Source: Lutibacter agarilyticus
Lineage (GTDB): Bacteria; Bacteroidota; Bacteroidia; Flavobacteriales; Flavobacteriaceae
NCBI RefSeq assembly: GCF_900188235.1
Contig: NZ_FZNT01000005.1
Span: forward strand, 1-64,000
Reading direction: 5' to 3'
Length of the DNA: 64,000 bases
The position numbers and the translations under genes are program-made. Shown here piece after piece: positions 20,753 through 30,621 of this stretch. Each line of letters starts with the position of its first letter. The stretch's first letter is position 1. The notes under the pieces were generated by a model that saw only the letters and a list, made by a program, of their open reading frames with translations, ran no database searches and was not told where the DNA came from.

Positions 20753-22357
20753 TTATTTAGAGTTTTCAATAAACTTAACCGTCTTTAAATCAACAAACTC
20801 TTTATGAAAATTACCTTCTTCAAAATTTGTTAGGGGCTTACCATTAAAATAACAGTTTTTAAAAGTGATGTTTTCAAATTTTCTATCATTATCTAATCCA
20901 TCTAAGGTGTTTCTAGGTTTTCCTTTATTCTCATCCATACTAGTAGATACACCATCATGTTCCTGATGAATATTTTCAAAAACAAGATTTTTAATTGTTA
21001 TACTTTCGCTTGAGTTGCTTTTAGACTCCATTCTTCCATAAAATGGAGGAAAAGCAGGTAAGGGGTCCTCAACAATGATATTTTTTATATGAATGTTAGT
21101 AAGGATGTTTCCTGGACGCAAAGACCGAAAACTTATTATTCGCCCTCCATGCCACCAATGCCATTGTGAGCGTTGATAAATGACTTTTATATTATTAAAT
21201 TTACATGTACTTCCATCTTTAATGTTTTGTAGGAATAAAACAGCTCCGTTCGCATCCGTCCAAACTACATTGTCATGTTGATTTACATTACTGCTACCCA
21301 GATAAAAGGCATCGTCTTGTATCCTGAAAAAACAATCTGAAACTTCAGAGTCTCGAAAGGCGTTTATCCCATCACTATTCTTTCTCCACGCTAAAATTTT
21401 AAGATTTTTATAAATATTAAGATTAGTTGCATTGCCACCTGAGTGATTCATATTGAGGGTATGAAATGCCGGGTCTGCAATTACGAAGCCTTCTAGGTGA
21501 GCACCTTCTGCCTGATAGGTAAAGGGTTTAACCGATTTGTTATCATCATCATCTGGATGCCTTACAATATGCTCACTGCTCAAAGTCCCAGAGCCATATA
21601 TTTTAAAATTTTTGGAAGCATCATTTCCCCATTTATTTAATGGATGAATAGTTCCTTTTACAACAGCATCACCGGGAATGTAAATGGTTTCATCACTAAG
21701 AATTTGAAACCCCAATCCTATGTCGTGAACACCAGGAGCAAAAACAAGGGTTTGCCAAGTAGAACGATCTAGAGTATTAATATCCTCATCAGGTTGCAGA
21801 ACCTTTACAGTTGGGTCGTTGAGGTCTGGTTTTGGAAATACTGGATTTGCAAATAAAGTTATGGTATGAACTTTAGGACCTTTGTAACCAAAACCTGTGT
21901 AATTATCTTCCATTTGCCCGTTTATATCTACATTGACGTTAGCTGGTTCTGAAAAAGTAATGTATGCCTTTCCATTAGAGATTTTTGCAGGTGAAGCATC
22001 TCCAACTGGTCTAACCATGGCTTTTGTTATTGGTGAACCATCTTTTTTGGAGATTTCAACAATAACATTATCTCCTTCAAAATCAGATTCAAAAGCAATC
22101 CAAGAAGCTGTAAATCCTCTTAGAATATCATAATAAGCATTTTCTGCATCTTCAGACTTTTCTTTTGCTCTAGTCTGAAGCACATGTGCTTCTTGCCATT
22201 CGTTATCGCTTTCACTTTCAAACTTAATTCTACACTGATAATGATCTGATATTGTGCGACCTGGAATATCTTCAAAAACGATTAGTTCTTGAGCAGGCAG
22301 ATTATTAAAAGAGAATAATAACAATACCAAAAAATAAGCGTAAAGTAGTTTTTTCAT
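20753..22357 (-). CDS. GH49-like beta-helix glycoside hydrolase without sorting domain
   Basis: 534 residues, signal peptide ending about residue 22 (LPAQ). It aligns with the 17062-18912 protein without gaps for at least the first 350 residues. It has the same beta-sandwich plus beta-helix layout and the same candidate catalytic Asp329, Asp348 and Asp349. It ends soon after the helix (VKFIENSK) and has no T9SS sorting domain, so it should stay in the periplasm. It lies 27 bases after the SASA gene and 40 before copy 1 of the TIM-barrel protein. The pair probably arose by duplication with gain or loss of the sorting domain. Confidence 0.75.
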   Translation of the reverse strand: MKKLLYAYFLVLLLFSFNNLPAQELIVFEDIPGRTISDHYQCRIKFESESDNEWQEAHVLQTRAKEKSEDAENAYYDILRGFTASWIAFESDFEGDNVIVEISKKDGSPITKAMVRPVGDASPAKISNGKAYITFSEPANVNVDINGQMEDNYTGFGYKGPKVHTITLFANPVFPKPDLNDPTVKVLQPDEDINTLDRSTWQTLVFAPGVHDIGLGFQILSDETIYIPGDAVVKGTIHPLNKWGNDASKNFKIYGSGTLSSEHIVRHPDDDDNKSVKPFTYQAEGAHLEGFVIADPAFHTLNMNHSGGNATNLNIYKNLKILAWRKNSDGINAFRDSEVSDCFFRIQDDAFYLGSSNVNQHDNVVWTDANGAVLFLQNIKDGSTCKFNNIKVIYQRSQWHWWHGGRIISFRSLRPGNILTNIHIKNIIVEDPLPAFPPFYGRMESKSNSSESITIKNLVFENIHQEHDGVSTSMDENKGKPRNTLDGLDNDRKFENITFKNCYFNGKPLTNFEEGNFHKEFVDLKTVKFIENSK

Positions 22358-22384
22358 AATAATAAATTCATTGTTTTTGTTGGT

Positions 22385-24343
22385 TTATAAATTGTCAAAT
22401 GACTTTCCATCAGTAACTCCTTTCCAATCATCTGTTCTAAAAGGTAAAGCTGGCAGACCTTCTTTATTATAAAAATTAAACTCTGCAGGATTATTTGCCC
22501 AGGCGAAACGTACAGCAACCGGATTGCTAACTTTTTCAGACCAAACAATTATGTTGTCTCCTTCTATTTTTGCCACTGCCTTATAAAATCTTTGATCCTT
22601 ACCAGCTATTTCAAATTCTTTTAATTGATCGTTCTTATTTTTTACTTCAAGACCAGAGCCAACATAATCAAAACTTATAATAGCTTTATTGCCTTTTATT
22701 TTTATGGATTTATATTGAGGTCCTGAGTGTACAATATTTTTATTGTAGGCTATTTTTTGTACTGCCAAGGCTAATCTTTCACCAACATCCTGCTTGTTTT
22801 TTGGATGAATATTGAAAGCTTCTCCTAAATCTATGGCAAGAGCCATTCCCGTATTTTCAAGTTTTAAGGCTTTTGTTTGAGATTCCCGTAACTCTGCCCA
22901 GTTAGAGTTACTAGGCATATTATTAGGTGCTCCAAAATTTGCTAATTGTACAAATAGAAACGGAAAATCTCCTTGTTTCCAGTCTTGTCGCCAATTGTTA
23001 ATCATGTTGGGAAAAGTTATTCTGTATTCCATTCCCCTAGGTGCATTGTTTTCTCCTTGATACCAAATAACCCCTTTTATACCATATGGAATTAAAGGAT
23101 GAATCATGGCATTGTAAAGTAAACTTGGTTGAGCGTTTGGGGAAATATCAAAATTGTCATAAACTTTATCAACTTTAAACTTCCATTTACCACTTAAGGA
23201 CACTTTATCATTTCCAAGATTTATATAAAAATCTGTCTTTGGTGCTAAAAATCCACCTTTGTTTCTTCTGTCTTGTACTCTAATAGTGATATTATTTTTC
23301 CCTGATTTGATAGCTTCTTGTGGAATGCTGTAAATACGTTTTGTATTAAAACCCCAATTTGTTTCACCAACTTTAACTCCGTTTACCCAAACAATATCCG
23401 AATCATCGATTATGCCCAAGTGAAGCTCTATTTTATCTGCAGTATTGTCAAAATTTAAATCCACATCATGGCTAAACCAAACAACACCATCTAAATCTCC
23501 ATATCCCTGGTTTTCCCATTCGTTTGGAAGTTGCATACTAGACCAATCACTACGATCTGTATCTGGTAGCATCCATTTATCTGCCATGCCTGTTTCATTT
23601 TTAGGCAATTCACCGAGTACGGAACGTAACTTATTTCTTTTTTTATTTCTTTCTTCCTCTATATCGAAAGCTTCAATCTTTTTATCAAAACCCTCGTAAT
23701 TAGGTAGTTTGGCGATTGATTCTTTTGAAGTCCAGGTTTCAACGCAGGTTCCACCATAGCTTGAGTTAATCAATCCTATAGGCACACCTATTTCGAGATG
23801 TAAATTTCTACCAAAGAAATACCCTACCGCTGTGAAATCCCTGATTGTTTGAGGCGAACAAATTTGCCAAGATCTATTGGGAATTTCTGTTAACGGAATA
23901 TTACTAACATTATGAGGTACACTAAATAGTCTAATATTAGGATATTTGGCATTTGAAATTTCTTCCTCTGCATTATTCGATTGTTTTACAGTCCAACCCA
24001 TATTGGATTGTCCTGAGCATACCCAAACATCACCAATTAAAATATCTTTAAGTACTACTTTGTTCTTTCCTTCAACGGTCATAACAAAAGGCCCTCCTTC
24101 AGACATGGGCTTAAGTACTAAAGACCATTCACCTTTATTGTTAGCTTTTGTTTTGACGTTTTGCCCATTAAAACTGAGTGTTAATTCTTCTTCAGAATCG
24201 GCAGTACCCCATATTTTTAAATCCATGTTACGTTGTAAGACCATGTGATCCGAAAAAATATCAGCCAAGCTAACTTCGGCTCTTAATAATTGTGAGGAAC
24301 AAGAAAATAAGATTACCGTAAAAAATAATTTCAAAAATTTCAT
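22385..24343 (-). CDS. Sialate O-acetylesterase-like (SASA) carbohydrate esterase
   Basis: 652 residues with a signal peptide (to about 22). The SGNH/SASA core has block I WVCSGQSNMGW with nucleophile Ser113, then GVIWYQGENNA, and the C-terminal acid/base region FNIHPKNKQDVGERLA. An inserted jelly-roll domain resembling a GH2 sugar-binding domain spans about 255-390. Relatives remove O-acetyl groups from sialic acid or plant and algal polysaccharides; sialic acid is unlikely here. It is the first of three esterases in the operon, which suggests an acetylated substrate. Confidence 0.85.
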   Translation of the reverse strand: MKFLKLFFTVILFSCSSQLLRAEVSLADIFSDHMVLQRNMDLKIWGTADSEEELTLSFNGQNVKTKANNKGEWSLVLKPMSEGGPFVMTVEGKNKVVLKDILIGDVWVCSGQSNMGWTVKQSNNAEEEISNAKYPNIRLFSVPHNVSNIPLTEIPNRSWQICSPQTIRDFTAVGYFFGRNLHLEIGVPIGLINSSYGGTCVETWTSKESIAKLPNYEGFDKKIEAFDIEEERNKKRNKLRSVLGELPKNETGMADKWMLPDTDRSDWSSMQLPNEWENQGYGDLDGVVWFSHDVDLNFDNTADKIELHLGIIDDSDIVWVNGVKVGETNWGFNTKRIYSIPQEAIKSGKNNITIRVQDRRNKGGFLAPKTDFYINLGNDKVSLSGKWKFKVDKVYDNFDISPNAQPSLLYNAMIHPLIPYGIKGVIWYQGENNAPRGMEYRITFPNMINNWRQDWKQGDFPFLFVQLANFGAPNNMPSNSNWAELRESQTKALKLENTGMALAIDLGEAFNIHPKNKQDVGERLALAVQKIAYNKNIVHSGPQYKSIKIKGNKAIISFDYVGSGLEVKNKNDQLKEFEIAGKDQRFYKAVAKIEGDNIIVWSEKVSNPVAVRFAWANNPAEFNFYNKEGLPALPFRTDDWKGVTDGKSFDNL

Positions 24344-24364
24344 TGTAAATATAATTTAGATTTT

Positions 24365-25852
24365 TTAGTAATTATTGGCCACATTAGCTCTGAAGGGAAA
24401 ATCTTCGTTTTCTATATGCTCTCTTTCCATAATTTCAACTAGCTCTTTTACAATTTCTGGATGTTGAGAAGCTATGTTGTTTTCTTCACCTACATCAACA
24501 CTTAAGTTATACAATTCTACTTTTGTTTTAGCTTCGTTAAAACAGTTTAATTTTACAGCTTTCCATATGCCTTTTCTAACGGCCATTTTGCCTCCCTGTT
24601 CATGAAATTCCCAGTATAAGAAATCATGTTTCTTTTGCTCTTTTCCTAACAATTCTGGTAAAAAGGAAATACCGTCAATATTTTCAGAAGCTTGTGCTCC
24701 AGTGGCATCAGCCAATGTTGGCATGATATCCCAAAAAGCAGAAATATGGTCTGACTCAGAGCCGCTCTTTATTTTAGTTGGCCAGCGAACAATCATAGGA
24801 ACTCTTACTCCACCTTCATAAAGATCTCTCTTATATCCTTTTAAATCCCCATTACTACGGAAGAAATCTGGGTCGGCACCGCCCTCTTTATGTGGCCCAT
24901 TATCAGAAGAAAATATAATTATGGTGTTCTCATCCAATCCTAATTCTTTTAGTTTAACCATAATATCACCTACTTGTTGATCTAGTAAAGCTACCATTGC
25001 AGCAAAAGTAGCTCTTGGCTCAGGTTGTGACGTATAGTATTTAACTTCAAAGTTTTCATCCCCATAGTTAGCGCCTGCGTCATTATTTATAAAAGGTTTT
25101 TCTTCAAATTCACCTCTAAATTTTTCTAGCTCAGTTTCTGGAACAATAAGTTCAGCATGAGGTGCTACATTGGGATAAAACAAGAAAAACGGTTTGTCTT
25201 TGTTTGTTTCTATAAAGTTTAATGCTTTTTCATGGATTAAATAACCAGAATAAGTGTTTGTGTTTTTAAAACCCTCATTTCCTTCTAAAGCAATTTTTTC
25301 ATTATTATGCCATAAATGTTCTGGATAATAACGGTGTGCCTGACGCTGGCAATAATAACCATAAAACTCATCAAAGCCTTGCTTGTTAGGGTCTCCTTCC
25401 GAGCCGACAAATCCCAGTCCCCACTTGCCATAAGCACCAGTGCTATAGCCCGCATCCTTTAGCATTTCAGCAATAGTGTAAGTTTCAGCATCCAACGGGT
25501 GTTGTCCTTCAGGAATAAGTTCTTTATTACCTCGAATGGAGGTATGTCCAGTATGTTTACCTGATAACAACACACTTCGCGAAGGTGCGCATACCGTGCT
25601 ACCTGCGTAATGCTGTGTGAACAACATGCCTTCTTTTGCTAGTTTATCTATGTTCGGAGTATCAAATTTTGTTTGACCATAAACACCAACATCTGCGTAA
25701 CCAAGATCGTCTGCCAATATGTAAATAATGTTTGGCTGTATTTGTTTTTCTTCTTCTGGTTGTATCTCGTTTTTACTGTTCCTTTCATTCTTGCAACTAT
25801 AAAGTGATGCTGTAAAAAACATTACATACAATACATATTTGATTTTCTTCAT
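24365..25852 (-). CDS. S1-family arylsulfatase-like lipoprotein
   Basis: 495 residues with a lipoprotein signal (lipobox LYSC, Cys20). ILADDLGYADVGVYG carries metal-binding Asp residues. The formylglycine signature is VCAPSRSVLLSGKHTG with Cys88. AYGKWGLG and FSSDNGPHKEGG complete the active site. It is predicted to hydrolyse sulfate esters on the PUL glycan. The C-terminal segment HEQGGKMAVRKGIWKAV is usual for this fold. It lies 21 bases after the SGNH gene in the leftward operon. Its N-terminus is quite unlike the sulfatase at 13785, so the two probably act on different sulfate positions. Confidence 0.92.
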   Translation of the reverse strand: MKKIKYVLYVMFFTASLYSCKNERNSKNEIQPEEEKQIQPNIIYILADDLGYADVGVYGQTKFDTPNIDKLAKEGMLFTQHYAGSTVCAPSRSVLLSGKHTGHTSIRGNKELIPEGQHPLDAETYTIAEMLKDAGYSTGAYGKWGLGFVGSEGDPNKQGFDEFYGYYCQRQAHRYYPEHLWHNNEKIALEGNEGFKNTNTYSGYLIHEKALNFIETNKDKPFFLFYPNVAPHAELIVPETELEKFRGEFEEKPFINNDAGANYGDENFEVKYYTSQPEPRATFAAMVALLDQQVGDIMVKLKELGLDENTIIIFSSDNGPHKEGGADPDFFRSNGDLKGYKRDLYEGGVRVPMIVRWPTKIKSGSESDHISAFWDIMPTLADATGAQASENIDGISFLPELLGKEQKKHDFLYWEFHEQGGKMAVRKGIWKAVKLNCFNEAKTKVELYNLSVDVGEENNIASQHPEIVKELVEIMEREHIENEDFPFRANVANNY

Positions 25853-25873
25853 TTTGTTATTTATTTAATGAAA

Positions 25874-27037
25874 TTAATTACTGATACTCACATTAGCTTG
25901 TGATCGCTCATCTAATCTATCTGGCCATCCTTTTCCCTTAGGTAAAATATTAACTACAATTTTATAGTCAGATCCTGATTTTATGTCTTTGGGAATTAGA
26001 ATGTTAAATTCTTCGGTCCCAGAACCAAGGTCAACACCTTTTAAAGTTGCAGATACAGTAATCCATGGATCTTTATTTAATTGAATAAAAACAGCTAAAT
26101 CTCTTTTTTGGCTGGCAGCATATTTAACATTTACTTTTATTTTTTCGCCAGCTTTAAATTCTTTTGGTGCAGTAAACTCATATATTTTATCCCTGAAACT
26201 TTCTGCTTCTTTTTTTGACAACGGTAATGAATTTGGATTACTTTTTAATTTTGGAAGTAGGTATTTTACTGTTTCCAACGCTAGTAATCTATATCCCATT
26301 GGGTTGGGATGACCATCGTTGTACCATCCTTCTAAATTGCCGAAAACAGGGTCTAACTCAGTAGTTAAAACTCTAACCATATCTGTTTCTTTCCATTCAA
26401 CATATGAAGAATAGGGTAAGGCTACTTCTTTATAAACCTCTGGAATGTCGGAAAGAGGAAAAAACCTTACATTCATAGAATTTTCACCATGTATTTCCAA
26501 TGCTTGTTTGTATACTGGATAAACGTCAAATAATTCTAATTTTTCTTCTTCAGCTAACTGTTTAACCATATTATTTATGATTATTGAGTCGTCTTCATTT
26601 TTAAAGAAAGGAATAATCGTAGTTAGAATAATTTTTGCAGAAGGGAAATCAGATCTTAATTTAGAAATAAGCTTTTTATAGTCTTCAGGGAAATTTTCTT
26701 CAACAGGTTTTCTTTTAAAAGAATCATTGATGCCATATCTCACAAATATATAGTCAATGTTATCTAAAGGTTTGATATCATTATCGTATCGACCACTTTC
26801 AACAACAGAAAAGGCTGTTTCTCCTCCTTTTGCAGAATTAATAACTTCAACTGAAGGCGTTTCTAAGTCTTTATTGATGATTTCTTCAATGGTGGTTTCA
26901 AAAACACCTTTACCTCCAATAGTTGTACTGTCACCGATTAAAAGTATTCTTACTTTTTCTTTCGTTTTAACATGATAAATAAATGAAGTTGAAGAAAGGA
27001 ATAACAAGGTTAAACTTAAAATTTTTAGTAATTTCAT
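25874..27037 (-). CDS. SGNH/GDSL-family esterase with C-terminal beta domain
   Basis: 387 residues with a signal peptide. SGNH block I is ILLIGDSTTIGG with Ser37, block II includes AKGGETA, block III is RYGINDSF with Asn104, and block V is NDGHPNP with Asp241 and His243, so the catalytic set is complete. Residues about 290-387 look like an Ig-like or Fn3-like beta domain. It probably deacetylates glycan or oligosaccharide. It lies between a sulfatase and a second SASA esterase in the same operon. Confidence 0.82.
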   Translation of the reverse strand: MKLLKILSLTLLFLSSTSFIYHVKTKEKVRILLIGDSTTIGGKGVFETTIEEIINKDLETPSVEVINSAKGGETAFSVVESGRYDNDIKPLDNIDYIFVRYGINDSFKRKPVEENFPEDYKKLISKLRSDFPSAKIILTTIIPFFKNEDDSIIINNMVKQLAEEEKLELFDVYPVYKQALEIHGENSMNVRFFPLSDIPEVYKEVALPYSSYVEWKETDMVRVLTTELDPVFGNLEGWYNDGHPNPMGYRLLALETVKYLLPKLKSNPNSLPLSKKEAESFRDKIYEFTAPKEFKAGEKIKVNVKYAASQKRDLAVFIQLNKDPWITVSATLKGVDLGSGTEEFNILIPKDIKSGSDYKIVVNILPKGKGWPDRLDERSQANVSISN

Positions 27038-27088
27038 AGTTCTAATAGTTTTGTGTTTATATGTTTTTTAGAAATTGTGTTTGCACTT

Positions 27089-27961
27089 TTATTTATAGAT
27101 TTTGTCATAAATTTTAAAGAAATTTACTCCAATTATTTTCATGCTTTTAGTTGTATAATGGCCAAGTGGTTTAGGATACTGTTCATAGTAATCAGCTGAG
27201 GTTTCATCATTTGATTGTGGAATTAGATATACATTATCATCATTGTTAGCAACTTCTTCCATACCTTCAATAACCTTTCCTTTTCCAACTTGAAATATGG
27301 TAAATGGCATGTGCTGTACTTTTAGATCTTCGCGGACACTTTCTACAAGATTTTTAAGATTTTTTCCATAAGTAATAGCAGGTTCTTCTCCATAATTTTT
27401 GATATTGCTGTCTGCTTCTCCTTGAACCCAATGCATCCCTGCAATTTCATACTCATTTTCGTTCATGGATGCAAGAATACTCTTTGTGTATTCGATAAAA
27501 TCAGAATACAGTTTTGGTTTGTCTGCTTCATTCATTTGGTTTGCTTTTTCATAAGTCCAGTCAGGATTCCAACAACCATAAAGGGATGTTCCTCCCACTG
27601 AACGTTTTATAAAAATAAATTCATCATTAGGATATTTTTCTGCCATCTCGATTCCAAAAAACAGCTCTGGCCCAAAAATTTCATTAAACCCAAATTTATT
27701 TTTTATGAATTTACTGGCTGAGGTTAATTGTAGCGGTGTTACAGGTTTGTGATTGTAATAAAAAACAATTCTATTGGCTACTTTTTCCAATCGTGCCAAA
27801 TCGTCTTCACTAAGGTCACCGCCGTTAGCTCTGCCATCCATATTGGATTGTCCTGCAAATAAAAATACCTTTTTTTTATTTTTAGATTCATTTGGTTTCT
27901 CAGCCGAGGTACAAGCAATGGTAATAGCTAATAAGATTATTGTTAATATTAATTTTCTCAT
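27089..27961 (-). CDS. SASA-domain carbohydrate acetylesterase (CE6-like), lipoprotein
   Basis: 290 residues with a lipoprotein signal (lipobox ITIAC, Cys17). The SASA domain fills the protein. Block I is FLFAGQSNMDGR with Ser39, followed by KRSVGGTSLYG, and GMHWVQGEADS matches the conserved segment of CE6-type acetyl esterases. It lacks the inserted jelly-roll domain found in the other SASA protein of this operon. It begins four bases after the stop of copy 2 of the TIM-barrel gene, implying tight co-translation. Confidence 0.8.
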   Translation of the reverse strand: MRKLILTIILLAITIACTSAEKPNESKNKKKVFLFAGQSNMDGRANGGDLSEDDLARLEKVANRIVFYYNHKPVTPLQLTSASKFIKNKFGFNEIFGPELFFGIEMAEKYPNDEFIFIKRSVGGTSLYGCWNPDWTYEKANQMNEADKPKLYSDFIEYTKSILASMNENEYEIAGMHWVQGEADSNIKNYGEEPAITYGKNLKNLVESVREDLKVQHMPFTIFQVGKGKVIEGMEEVANNDDNVYLIPQSNDETSADYYEQYPKPLGHYTTKSMKIIGVNFFKIYDKIYK

Positions 27962-27965
27962 CTTC

Positions 27966-29627
27966 TTATACCTTTATAACTCTTAAAAAACTTATGGTAG
28001 GTTCAAAATCACCTTCTCCATGTATTTCGAGATCAAAAGGAAGTGTTTTATTTTTAAAATCAGCCGTGATGAATAAAGTAGCTGTTTTTATTTTTCCGGA
28101 GTTTTCACTCTTTAACTTTCTTTCTTCAAGCCTCTTTTCTCCTTGAAATACCAAAGACCAATTTCCATGACCTACATCCATGTAAGATATTTTAACTGCA
28201 AATTTGCGATTAGCCGAAAGGAAATTATCGTCAACATCGAAACCAATTTTATTACCTTTTCTGGCAACATAATCATAATACATATCGGGTTGAACCATCC
28301 ACATTTTAATGGGATGATCTATTTTTGCAACTGGTTTTGTTTCATAACCTGGATAGTCCCGCTGATACACCCATCGTTCAAAGTTTTTTACAGGACGCGC
28401 CTTGTTACCTTTTAAATAACTTTCACGTAAAAAGCACCAAGCATCTGGAGCATCCTCTATTGTTTTTCCTAATTCTAGGCTAACCCAAGACAGCATTTCG
28501 GGCAGTAACGAAAACTCGTTATTTAATAAATAGTTACAACGCATTTGCAATAACCTAAGGTTAGCTGTAAAATAGCGGTAAGGGTAAGGCTCGGTATTTA
28601 TTCCGAAGCGAAAGCCCCTCTCGGTTGTTGCCCATTTTTCCTCATACTCTTCATTTTCTTCACCATGAAACAAATTTTTATTAATGATATTATTGGACTC
28701 CTCTACAATTAAGTAGCCATTAGCATCTATTTCTTGTCCAATATGTTCATCGGGGATATGATAAAGATACATTTCTACAAAACCTCGTCTTATACCAAAA
28801 CCTTTGTTGAAACCATAATTTGCCATGCCTCCCATGAATACCTTTTGTTCCACACCTTTGCAGGCATTTGCCCAAGCATCTATTCGCTCTCTTACATGCT
28901 GAATAGTATCATTGGCATTGACGTTTCCTTCTGGATAAGGACCAATACCTTCATCTCCATTGGATGGTGAGGCGTAACCTAGAAACAGGCCTTTTACTTC
29001 TTTCATTTTCGGAATACCACTTTCACCCAAAGCCTTTACAAATTTTAAGTAGCGCTCGTGAAATTCAGGATGACTAACTTCGTAATTTCGCTTTTGTGAA
29101 TTTTCTTTCTGTTCTTTTCGAATGGGAATGTTATATTTTTTTACCCATTCAGGTGCAAAGTCTGTTGCCGAAAAATGAATGCGTATAATTGATCCATAAC
29201 CCTTCTCAGAAGCGTTCTTAATATTTTCAATTAGAGGCTCGAAGTTTATTTCTCCTTCAATAGGCTCTAATTCTCTCCATTTAACCCAATGCGAAATGAC
29301 AGGATTAGTCTTAAAATTCACCTCGGGTAATTGCTCTATTTTTCTGTTATCAAGACCAAAATTACGCGCAATGCAAAGATTGGAAAGTTTAGAAGGTTTT
29401 ACAGATTCAGGAAGTAACCAATCCCAACCCTCAATAACAGTCTCTTTTGGAACCCATTTAGGATTTTGTATATCAGAAATAGGTGTTTTATGATATGATC
29501 CCCAATAAAGATAGTGATCATCCAAATTTTTTACAAAATTTTCTTGTGTATAAGTAAAGGTTGTTTGAATTACTAGAATTAAAATTAACAATTTGCCTCT
29601 CGAAAATATGGGAAACCAATATTTCAT
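27966..29627 (-). CDS. TIM-barrel-like glycan hydrolase of unrecognised family (copy 2)
   Basis: 553 residues with an N-terminal signal/anchor (about 1-27, ending TYTQ). It is a paralogue of the 18976-20712 protein with the same order of motifs: GWDWLLPESVKPS, HWVKWRELEPIEGEINF, YASPSNGDEGIGPY (Glu226), GFVEMYLYHIP and GEENEEYEEKWAT (Glu323). A C-terminal beta-sandwich closes the protein. The key glutamates keep identical numbering although the sequences have diverged, which supports catalytic importance. It is the first gene of the leftward eight-gene unit. The family is not recognised. A clan GH-A-like hydrolase is the best guess. Confidence 0.6.
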   Translation of the reverse strand: MKYWFPIFSRGKLLILILVIQTTFTYTQENFVKNLDDHYLYWGSYHKTPISDIQNPKWVPKETVIEGWDWLLPESVKPSKLSNLCIARNFGLDNRKIEQLPEVNFKTNPVISHWVKWRELEPIEGEINFEPLIENIKNASEKGYGSIIRIHFSATDFAPEWVKKYNIPIRKEQKENSQKRNYEVSHPEFHERYLKFVKALGESGIPKMKEVKGLFLGYASPSNGDEGIGPYPEGNVNANDTIQHVRERIDAWANACKGVEQKVFMGGMANYGFNKGFGIRRGFVEMYLYHIPDEHIGQEIDANGYLIVEESNNIINKNLFHGEENEEYEEKWATTERGFRFGINTEPYPYRYFTANLRLLQMRCNYLLNNEFSLLPEMLSWVSLELGKTIEDAPDAWCFLRESYLKGNKARPVKNFERWVYQRDYPGYETKPVAKIDHPIKMWMVQPDMYYDYVARKGNKIGFDVDDNFLSANRKFAVKISYMDVGHGNWSLVFQGEKRLEERKLKSENSGKIKTATLFITADFKNKTLPFDLEIHGEGDFEPTISFLRVIKV

Positions 29628-29650
29628 ACAATAACAAGTTTATTCGTTAA

Positions 29651-29684
29651 AAAGATAGATGCTTTGTAAAAAGCATCTATCTTT
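29651..29684 (-). terminator. Terminator after the T9SS-sorted beta-sandwich gene
   Basis: A perfect 14-bp stem (AAAGATAGATGCTT at 29651-29664 with AAGCATCTATCTTT at 29671-29684) and a 6-base loop. It lies between the stop of the 29737 gene and the start of the eight-gene unit, so that unit probably has its own promoter in the 109-base gap. Confidence 0.75.
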
Positions 29685-29736
29685 ATTTCATTTAACATAT
29701 GCATATGTGCTAGGTATATTAAAACCATTTCTAGAG

Positions 29737-30621
29737 TTAATCAACTATAAGTTTCGTTGTTGATTTCCCCTTATCATTAGAAACGCTTAACAAATACATT
29801 CCTTTTGAAAAAGAACTAACATCGAGGTTATACTCTCTTTTATCAATTGTCTTATTAAATATAATTTTACCCGTTACGGAATATACCGAAATATTGTTTA
29901 TTGTTGTCACACTCTTAATAGTAGTAAAATTGGTAGCCGGATTTGGATACATACTAAGCCCAATATTTTTGAATTCTTTTAAAGATAGCGACATTGATGA
30001 AGCCAAGGACAAATCATCTATCCAGTATGTATTAGTATATTTCGACATTTGGACCGCCAATTCAACAAACTTTGCATTTTTGCCTCCACCAGAGTTTGCT
30101 TGAATTGAAAATGGTATTGAAGCTTCTTGGTAGTCGTCTGCCATTAGCCAATACTGCGCAGCACCACCATTTGTATAGTTATAAAGTGTTTCGCCAGAAA
30201 TTTTCGCTCCATCTTCATCATAAGTATTGATAATCATCCAAATTGGGTATCCCTCAGGTACAGTAGCCGCCTTCATTTTAAATGAAAAAGTAAAATCCCC
30301 CATGCCATAACCACTTATATCCACTCTGTCCGTATAAAACTGAGTGTGCCAGCTTAGGGTAGACCCACTATCTTGAGTCACAATTTTAAAAGCTTGAGAG
30401 CCTCCTACACCCTCATCTGGCGCTAAGCCACTTGATGTCTCGTCAAAAGCACCGTCCACTGCTTCATTAATATACATACCATCAATAGTATATTTTACGT
30501 CGTCTGTAGTTGTCATAGGAGTACTGGATTCAAGATCAGCATTAGTTAATGGAACATTATATTGTCCATAGGAGAAGAAAAAAGCCATAAAGGCCAAAGT
30601 CAGAGTAAATTTTTTTTTCAT
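29737..30621 (-). CDS. Secreted beta-sandwich (CBM-like) protein with T9SS sorting domain
   Basis: 294 residues: signal peptide (to about 19, FSYGQ), a beta-sandwich domain (about 22-205), and a type A sorting domain (about 215-294, SMYPNPATNFTTIKSV then VYSVTGKI). The sandwich has the look of a carbohydrate-binding module, with many aromatic residues (LSWHTQFYT, YWLMADDYQ, NTYWIDDLSL). No catalytic residues are evident. It probably holds the PUL glycan at the cell surface or is released. A paralogue without the sorting domain follows at 30777-31409. Confidence 0.6.
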   Translation of the reverse strand: MKKKFTLTLAFMAFFFSYGQYNVPLTNADLESSTPMTTTDDVKYTIDGMYINEAVDGAFDETSSGLAPDEGVGGSQAFKIVTQDSGSTLSWHTQFYTDRVDISGYGMGDFTFSFKMKAATVPEGYPIWMIINTYDEDGAKISGETLYNYTNGGAAQYWLMADDYQEASIPFSIQANSGGGKNAKFVELAVQMSKYTNTYWIDDLSLASSMSLSLKEFKNIGLSMYPNPATNFTTIKSVTTINNISVYSVTGKIIFNKTIDKREYNLDVSSFSKGMYLLSVSNDKGKSTTKLIVD

